A stretch of 19,923 nucleotides of DNA from Campylobacterales bacterium. GTDB lineage: Bacteria; Campylobacterota; Campylobacteria; Campylobacterales; SZUA-545. The notes beneath the pieces were generated by a model. The model did no database searches, was not told the origin of the DNA, and worked only from the letters and a program-made list of their open reading frames with translations. The stretch is taken from assembly GCA_025800305.1 (NCBI GenBank), contig JAOXRY010000268.1, positions 1 to 19,923 of the forward strand, written 5' to 3'. Shown one piece after another: positions 14,656 through 19,923 of the stretch (its first letter is position 1; every line of letters begins with the position of its first letter). The position numbers were made by a program, and so were the translations under genes.

Positions 14656-14674
14656 AATGCAACTTAGTTGCATT
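14656..14674. promoter_or_regulatory. Zur-type operator 1, overlapping the regulator's -35 region
   Basis: A perfect 8-3-8 palindrome, AATGCAAC-TTA-GTTGCATT. It overlaps the candidate -35 box of the divergent Fur-family gene by two bases and lies about where the znuA -35 would fall. One protein binding here could control both directions. The sequence is unlike the classical AT-rich Fur box, which fits a zinc rather than an iron regulator. Confidence 0.72.
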
Positions 14675-14702
14675 GGAATTTTGAGGAAGTAATCACTATA
14701 AT
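14673..14702 (+). promoter_or_regulatory. Promoter of the zur-like gene
   Basis: A perfect TATAAT at 14697-14702 has TTGGAA (14673-14678, four of six -35 bases) 18 bases upstream. Transcription would begin near 14709, giving a leader of about 20 bases before the GTG at 14730. Overlap with operator 1 suggests autoregulation. Confidence 0.6.
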
Positions 14703-14729
14703 ATGAAAAACCCACAATTATGAAAGTTA

Positions 14730-15101
14730 GTGCCATTGAGTGTAGAAAAAATAATTGAAGAGAAAAATCTAAAGCTTACAACAGCAAGAAAAGAACTTTT
14801 GGAACTTTTTTCAAAAGCAACAACCCCTCTATCTTATGAAGATTTAAAAAATAGCCTTACTATGGATAAGGCAACTTTTTATAGAAACATTTCCAAGTTT
14901 GAAGAAGAGGGGATAGTAGATAGTTTTGAGTCCAATGACAAAAAAAGATATTTTGAACTAAAAAAAGCCTGTCACGGACACTTTCTGTGTGTTAAGTGTA
15001 ATAAGGTTGAGTGTATTAACCAACCGTTAAATATCTCTCTTGGTGACTGTCAAATTGATAGTGTAATGGTTAAAGGTATTTGTAAGGAGTGTATAGGATG
15101 A
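14730..15101 (+). CDS. zur: Fur-family metalloregulator, probably Zur
   Basis: A 123-residue Fur-family repressor. The winged helix is LTTARKELLELF through KATFYRNISKFEEEGIVDSF (16-66). The C-terminal half holds CHGHFLCVKC (81-90) and CKEC (118-121). C87/C90 and C118/C121 make the usual structural Cys4 zinc site, and C81, H82, H84 are candidate sensing ligands. The start is GTG 14730, immediately after an in-frame TAG; a TTG at 14736 is possible. An ATG at 14720 is in another frame. The zinc assignment rests on divergence from znuA and on the shared operators. PerR or Fur roles are less likely. The stop overlaps the mqnA start as ATGA. Confidence 0.85.
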   Translation: MPLSVEKIIEEKNLKLTTARKELLELFSKATTPLSYEDLKNSLTMDKATFYRNISKFEEEGIVDSFESNDKKRYFELKKACHGHFLCVKCNKVECINQPLNISLGDCQIDSVMVKGICKECIG

Positions 15102-15766
15102 TTTTTGGAAAGATTGATTATATAAACTTGCTTCCTTTTTTAGTTTTTATGAAAAAGAATTTGAAAAACTCTAGCCAAAGGATGAGTTTTTTCAATAAAA
15201 AAGGTGTTCCTTCAAAAATAAATAAAGATCTAGCAGGAAGAAGAATTGATGCAGCTTTTATCTCTAGTATCAGATCTCAAGGAAGAGATTGTATAGATCT
15301 AGGGATAGTGGCTCAGAAAAATGTTAATAGTGTTCTTGTGATTCCTGGAGATGAGAAAATTCCAGATCCTGCTTCTGAAACTTCCAATGCTTTAGCTGAT
15401 ATCTTAGGATATAAAGGTGAGGTGATTATTGGGGATAGAGCATTAAAAGCATTTTATGAGTATGAAAATGACGAAATTGTAGATCTAGCACAAGAGTGGA
15501 ACAAAAAATATAATTTACCTTTTGTTTTTGCCCGTCTTTGTGTAAATAAACATTGCAAATATGTAAAAAAGTTACAAAAAAAATTTTTAAAACAGAAAAT
15601 TAAGATACCAATGTACATTCTTACGGCAAAATCAAAGATAAGTAAAATTGATAAAATGATAATTTTGGAATATTTAGAGCTAATCAGCTATGAATTAGGA
15701 AAAAAGGAGAAAAAATCCCTACAAATTTTTTTAAAATCTGCTAGAATATCACAATTTAAAAAGTAA
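15098..15766 (+). CDS. mqnA: Chorismate dehydratase MqnA (futalosine menaquinone pathway)
   Basis: A 222-residue enzyme that dehydrates chorismate to 3-enolpyruvylbenzoate, the first step of futalosine-type menaquinone synthesis. The start ATG 15098 follows a strong AAGGAG (15084-15089). Family segments are GKIDYINLLPF at the N-terminus, KGVPSKINKDLAGRRIDAAF with ISSI, the NSVLVIPG strand, GEVIIGDRALKAF and LPFVFARLC. The protein is a periplasmic-binding-protein-like fold without a signal peptide, hence cytoplasmic. Menaquinone by this route is standard in Campylobacterota. It is coupled by a 4-base overlap to the zur-like gene, but no functional link is evident. Confidence 0.9.
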   Translation: MIFGKIDYINLLPFLVFMKKNLKNSSQRMSFFNKKGVPSKINKDLAGRRIDAAFISSIRSQGRDCIDLGIVAQKNVNSVLVIPGDEKIPDPASETSNALADILGYKGEVIIGDRALKAFYEYENDEIVDLAQEWNKKYNLPFVFARLCVNKHCKYVKKLQKKFLKQKIKIPMYILTAKSKISKIDKMIILEYLELISYELGKKEKKSLQIFLKSARISQFKK

Positions 15767-15784
15767 AAAATTAGGAATTTTGTG

Positions 15785-16177
15785 ATGAATAGTTTTCGAG
15801 TAGCAATAGTGGATGATAGTGCCACAATGAGAATGATTATTAAAAAAACACTTGTTACTCAATATAGTGATGATGTAGAAGTTTTTGAATTGGAAAACGG
15901 AAAAAAATTCATAGAACAAGTAGATAAAATAAAACCAGATATTGTCCTTCTTGATTGGAATATGCCTGAAATGGATGGTTTTGAAACTCTTAAAATATTA
16001 AAAGAAGAAGAGGAGTATCAAGAAACAATCGTCATTATGATCACATCTGATAGCAGAAAAGAAAAAGTCAAGTTAGCAACAAAAGAGGGATTAAGTGGTT
16101 ATATTATTAAACCTTTTGATAGAAAAAGGTTTTTAGACATGATGGAGAAAGTAGTTGAACATTTAAATAGTAAATAG
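15785..16177 (+). CDS. Stand-alone CheY-like response regulator
   Basis: A 130-residue receiver domain with no output domain. ATG 15785 is preferred over GTG 15782 because AGGA (15773-15776) lies 8 bases upstream. The acidic pocket is D10/D11 (IVDDSATMR), the phosphorylated residue is D57 in LLDWNMPEMDG, the switch residue T87 is in MITSDS, and K109 is in IIKPF. All are intact. The form resembles chemotaxis CheY, but no kinase or other chemotaxis gene is in the window, so its partner is unknown. It may use the FliM peptide encoded about 13 kb away. It follows mqnA with an 18-base gap and is probably cotranscribed. Confidence 0.9.
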   Translation: MNSFRVAIVDDSATMRMIIKKTLVTQYSDDVEVFELENGKKFIEQVDKIKPDIVLLDWNMPEMDGFETLKILKEEEEYQETIVIMITSDSRKEKVKLATKEGLSGYIIKPFDRKRFLDMMEKVVEHLNSK

Positions 16178-16210
16178 TTTATATTTCTCTTATAAGATAT
16201 CTTTCATGAT

Positions 16211-16237
16211 TTAGCACTTGTCGATAATAAGTGCTAA
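16211..16237. promoter_or_regulatory. CIRCE-type operator (HrcA site) upstream of dnaJ
   Basis: TTAGCACTT, nine bases, then AAGTGCTAA: a perfect 9-9-9 inverted repeat. The bacterial CIRCE consensus is TTAGCACTC-N9-GAGTGCTAA. Here only the innermost base of each arm differs, and the two changes compensate, so symmetry is kept. It overlaps the likely -35 region of the dnaJ promoter. HrcA, the known CIRCE repressor, is not encoded in the window. Confidence 0.9.
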
Positions 16238-16248
16238 GTTGTTATAAT
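16218..16248 (+). promoter_or_regulatory. dnaJ promoter
   Basis: A perfect TATAAT at 16243-16248 sits 5 bases after the CIRCE repeat. A partial -35 (TTGTCG, 16218-16223) lies 19 bases upstream, within CIRCE. Transcription would start near 16255, leaving a short leader with AGGA (16279-16282) before the TTG start at 16289. Confidence 0.65.
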
Positions 16249-16288
16249 TCTCCCAATAAAAATAAAACACAACATAATAGGATAAAAA

Positions 16289-17389
16289 TTGTCTGAAGAT
16301 TTTGATTATTACGAAATTTTAAGCGTTAATAAAAACGCTAGTCAAGATGAACTAAAAAAAGCATATAGAAAAATGGCGATGAAGTATCACCCTGATAAAA
16401 ATCAAGGAGACGCTGAAGCTGAAGTGATGTTTAAAAAAGTCAATGAGGCTTATCAGGTCCTTAGCGACGAAGAGAAACGTGGAATATATGACAGATATGG
16501 TAAAGCTGGACTTGAAGGTGGCATGGGCGGAGGCTCTGGTGGTTTTGAAGGTTTTGGTGGCTTTGAAGATATTTTTGATTCATTCTTTGGAGGGGGAAGT
16601 AGCAGAAGAAGCAGAAAGCCAAGGGAGAGACTGGATTTAGCTGTTGATATAGTTTTAGATTTTGAAGAGGCTGTTTTTGGTTGTAAAAAAGAGGTAGATT
16701 ATGCTTATTTAAAAAGTTGTAGTTCCTGTGGTGGAAATGGTGGAACTAAAGATACTTGTCCTTACTGTAAGGGACAAGGACAGGTTTATCAAAAACAAGG
16801 ATTTATGACTTTCTCTCAAACTTGTCCTAAGTGTCATGGTGAAGGCTCAAGTATTAAAGATCCTTGTGATAGCTGTCATGGTGAAGGTAATATCAAAGTT
16901 GAAGATACTGTAACTGTTGATATTCCTGAGGGTATTGATAATGGACATAGATTAAGAGTTAGTGGAAAAGGAAATATAGGAAAAAGTGGAAATAGAGGAG
17001 ATCTATATTTAAATATAAATGTAAGAGATGATGAAACATTTATTAGACATGATGACAATATCTATATAGAAGTTCCAATCTTCTTTACATTAGCAGCTCT
17101 TGGTGGAACTATTAAGATTCCAACTTTAAGAGGAGAAGAAGAGATTGCAATAAGACAAGGTATCAAGGACAAAGATCAAATCACTATTAAAAATATAGGT
17201 GTGAAAAATGTTCGAAGTGGATATAAAGGGGATATGATTGTTCAGGTGAAAATTGAACATCCAAAATCATATACAGCAGAGCAAAAAGATCTACTGGAAA
17301 AACTCCATGCTTCTTTTGGTGGAGACAGCCATCCTCATGAAAGTGCTTTTGATGGAATTGTTGATAGGGTTAAAGGCTGGTTTAGTTGA
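16289..17389 (+). CDS. dnaJ: Chaperone DnaJ (Hsp40)
   Basis: A 366-residue type I J-protein that delivers substrates to DnaK and stimulates its ATPase. The J domain has YHPDKN (HPD at 34-36). A Gly/Phe-rich stretch follows (about 76-108). The zinc domain holds four repeats, CSSCGGNG, CPYCKGQG, CPKCHGEG and CDSCHGEG, and is followed by the two C-terminal substrate domains (VDIPEGIDNGHRLRVSGKG). The start is TTG 16289 behind AGGA, and no better start exists. It is controlled by the CIRCE operator just upstream. The stop overlaps the panC start (TTGA). Confidence 0.96.
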   Translation: MSEDFDYYEILSVNKNASQDELKKAYRKMAMKYHPDKNQGDAEAEVMFKKVNEAYQVLSDEEKRGIYDRYGKAGLEGGMGGGSGGFEGFGGFEDIFDSFFGGGSSRRSRKPRERLDLAVDIVLDFEEAVFGCKKEVDYAYLKSCSSCGGNGGTKDTCPYCKGQGQVYQKQGFMTFSQTCPKCHGEGSSIKDPCDSCHGEGNIKVEDTVTVDIPEGIDNGHRLRVSGKGNIGKSGNRGDLYLNINVRDDETFIRHDDNIYIEVPIFFTLAALGGTIKIPTLRGEEEIAIRQGIKDKDQITIKNIGVKNVRSGYKGDMIVQVKIEHPKSYTAEQKDLLEKLHASFGGDSHPHESAFDGIVDRVKGWFS

Positions 17390-18213
17390 AACAACTAAAA
17401 AGCGTAAAAGAGCTTATAGAGTTTAGAAACAAACAGAAGAAAAAATCTGTAGGTTTTGTTCCTACAATGGGTGCTATTCATCAAGGACATACCTCTTTAA
17501 TGGAGAGATCTGTTGAGGAAAATGATATTACTATTGTCTCTATTTTTGTAAATCCTACCCAGTTTTTAGAAGGTGAAGATCTTAGTAAATACCCAAGACA
17601 ACTTGAAAAAGATCTTATTAAGTGTGAAGAGTCTGGTGTTGACGCAGTCTTTACTCCTTCTATTGATGATATTTATGAAAAAAATGAACCAAAAGTCGCA
17701 GCAGATCCAGTAAAAGGGTATATTCTAGAAGGTAAGAATAGACCTGGACACTTTGATGGAATGCTTACTGTTGTTTTAAAGCTTCTTAATCTTGTAAGAG
17801 CTACAAGGGCTTATTTTGGAAGAAAAGACGCACAACAACTAATTTTAATTGAAGATATGGTTAAAGCTTTTGCTTTAAAAGTGCAGATTGTTCCTTGTAT
17901 TTTGGTACGAGAAAAAGATGGATTGGCCATGTCTTCTAGAAATATATATCTTTCAAAAGAGAATCGTGAACAGGCTTTGTTAATTTATAAAGCTCTTAAC
18001 TATGGAAAAATGCTAATTACTGAAAATGATGAAAAGGATCCAAAAGTTGTAAAAGAGGCAATGTTAGAGATCTTAAAGCCATTGGATGTAGAGTATGTAG
18101 AATGTACAAACAGAGATCTAACGATCTCTGATTCCATTGAGATAGAAAATTCTATTGTACTTGTAGCTGCTAAGCTAGGTAACACAAGGCTAATTGATAA
18201 CTTTTGGATCTAG
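17386..18213 (+). CDS. panC: Pantothenate synthetase (pantoate-beta-alanine ligase)
   Basis: A 275-residue enzyme that joins pantoate and beta-alanine using ATP, the last step of vitamin B5 synthesis. It has the nucleotidyltransferase motif PTMGAIHQGHTSLM (26-39, with HxxH at 32-35) and IFVNPTQF. Further signatures are YFGRKDAQQ and REKDGLAMSSRN. The start is TTG 17386, overlapping the dnaJ stop TGA by 4 bases, so panC is likely translated by coupling from the heat-shock-controlled dnaJ message. It may also have its own promoter, which I do not see. The stop TAG is one base from the stop of the convergent calcium-loop gene. Confidence 0.96.
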   Translation: MKQLKSVKELIEFRNKQKKKSVGFVPTMGAIHQGHTSLMERSVEENDITIVSIFVNPTQFLEGEDLSKYPRQLEKDLIKCEESGVDAVFTPSIDDIYEKNEPKVAADPVKGYILEGKNRPGHFDGMLTVVLKLLNLVRATRAYFGRKDAQQLILIEDMVKAFALKVQIVPCILVREKDGLAMSSRNIYLSKENREQALLIYKALNYGKMLITENDEKDPKVVKEAMLEILKPLDVEYVECTNRDLTISDSIEIENSIVLVAAKLGNTRLIDNFWI

Positions 18214-18214
18214 C

Positions 18215-19303
18215 TTAGGCTGATTGTAATAGTTGAGACAACATATTTTGATTAGCTGTTTTATTCAAAGAAGGAACGTTTTCATTGTAGACTATAGTGC
18301 TTTTATTAATATTTAGCTGGTGAACTCCATAGTCTGTAAGAGAAAAAGTTTCCCGTTTTCCTTGATCATTAAGTCTCCAGATTTCTAAATCTCTAAAAAC
18401 CTTATCATTTTGATTAAGTAAGCCATCTTTATTATCATCATATTTATGTAACCCGTCAAAACCAGTAGATGTACCATAAACAAACTCATAATTACCATTG
18501 TCAAAGAGACCTTCATAGTCTTTATCAATAGCCACAAAACAATCGTCTCGATTTGGGTCTGTATTAATAATTACATCATCTAACATTTCTTTACTATAAA
18601 GAGGTTCTTCTTTTTGTAATAAAGGTATATCAAGAATGGGGTGATTTATTGATGGCTGTTCAATGTTTGGAAGTTTTATCTCTTCCATCATATACGGTTT
18701 TGTTTCTTTTTGTCTAATGTATGGTTTGTGAGATTCTCTATAGTTATTACTTGTTGTATCCCTAAATTGTGGAAAATTACTTTCATTTTCTAAGGGAGTA
18801 TAAGTTGAGTAATTATTTGAGTCTATAAAATTACGAAAATGATTATCGGCAAGAGAATTAGAGATCTTAAAATTAAAGTTAGGATTAAAGTTTCCGATGA
18901 CTTCCTCTTGTCTTAATGGTGTATTGACAAACATCGGTTTTTCTAGAGTAGTTTTATTAAAAGTTTCTGTTGGATAAAAAGTCACAAAATGCATTTGAAA
19001 ATTAAAATTCACTTTTTCATTATCAGCTGTGTTTATTGTTCCATTACCGTAGAAAGAGAGAATATTTGGAGTTGATGAAAGTTCTGAATTTTGATTGTTT
19101 GAAAAAACATTCTGTATTCTATTAGAAATTTCTGAAAAAACTTTTTCTTCAATTGCTTGGATAAGATCAAAAGTTTCTTTTAAAAGATCATCAAAAAGTG
19201 GAATATCGTTTGCTATTTCTGAGTTAGCTTTCCTAGATATATTTGATGAAAACAGATCATTTGTTTTTGGGTAGTTAAATAGTGACAAAGATTCTGAAAC
19301 CAT
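18215..19303 (-). CDS. Protein of unknown function with C-terminal calcium-binding (EF-hand/dockerin-like) loop domain
   Basis: A 362-residue protein with no signal peptide or membrane helix. Residues 1-240 are low-complexity and rich in Asn, Ser, Phe and Thr, and I recognise nothing there. The C-terminal part (about 250-332) matches, from memory, a domain found in secreted calcium-binding/haemolysin-type proteins: FVAIDKDYEGLFDNGNYEFV, then GFDGLHKYDDNKDGLLNQND, then VFRDLEIW...LTDYGVHQLNI. The loop D289-x-N291-x-D293-G...D300 is a good calcium site. No RTX glycine repeats are present. AGGA lies about 8 bases before the ATG. A sigma-54 promoter match at 19348-19363 suggests control with the RpoN flagellar regulon. 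Role and location are unknown. Confidence 0.75.
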   Translation of the reverse strand: MVSESLSLFNYPKTNDLFSSNISRKANSEIANDIPLFDDLLKETFDLIQAIEEKVFSEISNRIQNVFSNNQNSELSSTPNILSFYGNGTINTADNEKVNFNFQMHFVTFYPTETFNKTTLEKPMFVNTPLRQEEVIGNFNPNFNFKISNSLADNHFRNFIDSNNYSTYTPLENESNFPQFRDTTSNNYRESHKPYIRQKETKPYMMEEIKLPNIEQPSINHPILDIPLLQKEEPLYSKEMLDDVIINTDPNRDDCFVAIDKDYEGLFDNGNYEFVYGTSTGFDGLHKYDDNKDGLLNQNDKVFRDLEIWRLNDQGKRETFSLTDYGVHQLNINKSTIVYNENVPSLNKTANQNMLSQLLQSA

Positions 19304-19347
19304 AACTAAATCCTTTTTCTATTGTAGTTTTGTGGTGAAATAATACA

Positions 19348-19363
19348 AGCAAAAAAAGTACCT
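19348..19363 (-). promoter_or_regulatory. Sigma-54 (RpoN) -24/-12 promoter
   Basis: Read on the minus strand: AGGTAC-TTTTT-TTGCT. The RpoN consensus is TGGCAC-N5-TTGC; 8 of 10 fixed positions match, including the essential GG and GC separated by exactly 10 bases. The expected start, about 12 bases downstream near 19337, leaves a leader of about 34 bases before the ATG at 19303. No -10 box of comparable quality lies in the same place. Confidence 0.6.
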
Positions 19364-19559
19364 TAGTTATGGTCTTTGTTGGGGGATTAACTGTTCTTAA
19401 TCTCACTAAAATCCTTTATATAAAACACTTTTTCGTTATGATTTATTTAATATCCCACTACTTAAAAAAATATTTCTTTAATTTATTAGTAAAAGAAAAT
19501 TATAACTTCTTAAGAGTAATTCATTATGATTCGCCCTTCAAAAATGTAGGGAAAATAAT

Positions 19560-19854
19560 ATGAAGTAATTTATTGTTTCAACAATACTAGTGATAAATCT
19601 TTTAGCACTGAATCAAAAATAGATAAAAACATTGCAGACAATTCCTAATAAAAAAGGAGAGACTTTTGAAAATACCCTAAGTGCAATTTGTCTAATAGAA
19701 AGTATTGATGAAATGGCTTAGTGATTATAGAGATACCTATTATAGTGCAGTTAGTGGATATAACGGCGGATTATCTAACTGGAAATACTATAAAAAAGTG
19801 AAAAAGAACCTTAGTTTTGTGAAAAAGTATTTAAAGCTAGGGATGCTGTATTAG
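19560..19854 (+). pseudogene. Remnant of a lytic transglycosylase (SLT domain) with stops and a deleted middle
   Basis: From ATG 19560 (AGGG upstream) the frame reads MK-stop-FIVSTILVINLLAL, a signal peptide with TAA at 19566-19568. It continues NQK-stop (TAG 19620-19622), IKTLQTIPNKKGETFENTLS and AICLIES. LSAICLIES matches the catalytic-glutamate region of soluble lytic transglycosylases. Around 19701-19712 the sequence jumps, with a frame change, to KWLSDYRDTYYSAVSGYNGG and then LSNWKYYKKVKKNLSFVKKY before TAG (19852-19854). That is the YNxG-containing C-terminal part. The central part of the fold, including the segment after ES, is missing. Two stops, a frame change and the deletion make it non-functional. 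Its stop overlaps the next gene's stop within TTAG. Confidence 0.75.
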
Positions 19855-19923
19855 TCAGTATTCTTAGTTTTGAACCATAAGTAATAGATCACACTTATTC
19901 CTCCTCCACTTAAAATCATGGCC
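19851..19923 (-). CDS. C-terminal end of a membrane protein (partial, runs off the window)
   Basis: The minus frame entering at the window edge reads AMILSGGGISVIYYLWFKTK and ends NTD-stop (TAA at 19851-19853). It is one hydrophobic helix followed by a short basic tail. It looks like the last helix of an integral membrane protein, for example a DMT/EamA-type transporter, but 23 residues are too few to name a family. The internal ATG at 19919 could only open a 22-residue peptide and is not a convincing start. The upstream part lies outside the window. Confidence 0.5.
   Translation of the reverse strand, partial: AMILSGGGISVIYYLWFKTKNTD

Noticed and set aside
14656..14674. Operator as an iron Fur box
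   Set aside because: The repeat core TGCAAC-N3-GTTGCA lacks the GATAAT-type pattern, and the flanking genes are for zinc uptake.
19304..19559. Hidden gene in the 256-base spacer
   Set aside because: Beyond the sigma-54 element, the inverted repeat and a possible TATGAT -10 near 19525 for the transglycosylase remnant, I see no supported coding or RNA feature.
19369..19563. A 64-codon plus-strand reading frame beginning MVFVGGLTVLN
   Set aside because: No ribosome site of note and no recognisable motif. It starts in the inverted repeat upstream of the divergent promoter and runs just into the transglycosylase remnant. It looks like chance coding in AT-rich spacer.
1..19923. tRNA, rRNA, CRISPR arrays, insertion sequences, phage genes, riboswitches, hairpin terminators
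   Set aside because: I found no tRNA cloverleaf, rRNA stretch, regular spaced repeats, transposase or integrase motif, or GC-rich hairpin followed by a T-run. Spacers are too short for most of these.

Overview
The window is a dense, AT-rich piece (about one third G+C by eye) of a bacterial chromosome. The organism is almost certainly a member of the Campylobacterota (epsilonproteobacteria). The reason is the gene order fliY-fliM-fliA-(small membrane protein)-flhG-flhF-folK, which I recall as the order in Campylobacter. A Campylobacterota-style MqnA of the futalosine menaquinone pathway and family-typical protein sequences support this. I cannot name a genus.

Layout. (1) 1-709: the N-terminal end of a Bax inhibitor-1/YccA-like gene, ending at a stop codon on the window edge, and a divergent HIT-family hydrolase. 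(2) 706-8893, minus strand: an eight-gene run that starts with a large protein of unknown function (WD40-like propeller, helical solenoid, one membrane helix). It continues with folK, flhF, flhG, a two-helix membrane protein, fliA, fliM and fliY: flagellar placement, late-gene sigma factor and motor switch. (3) 8974-10110: tgt (queuosine tRNA modification). (4) 10115-10605: a relic in which the 3' ends of a TonB-dependent receptor and a PchR/AraC-type regulator face away from each other across a deletion. (5) 10602-14591, minus strand: a translationally coupled metal operon, znuA-znuC-znuB plus a fused DUF1007-NicO permease. Its divergent Fur-family regulator (probably Zur) begins at 14730, and two matching palindromic operators lie between them. 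(6) 14730-16177: zur, mqnA and a stand-alone CheY-like regulator. (7) 16211-18213: a CIRCE-type heat-shock operator, dnaJ and panC. (8) 18215-19923: a calcium-binding-loop protein behind a good sigma-54 promoter match, an eroded lytic transglycosylase, and the C-terminal end of a membrane protein.

Two general features stand out. First, every convergent gene border has its stop codons overlapping or within 4 bases. Second, the palindrome AGATCT occurs about 47 times where about 7 would be expected from base composition. The best leads for undescribed biology are the propeller-solenoid protein heading the flagellar operon, the AGATCT excess, the ATA start codon of znuC, and the sigma-54-driven calcium-loop protein.
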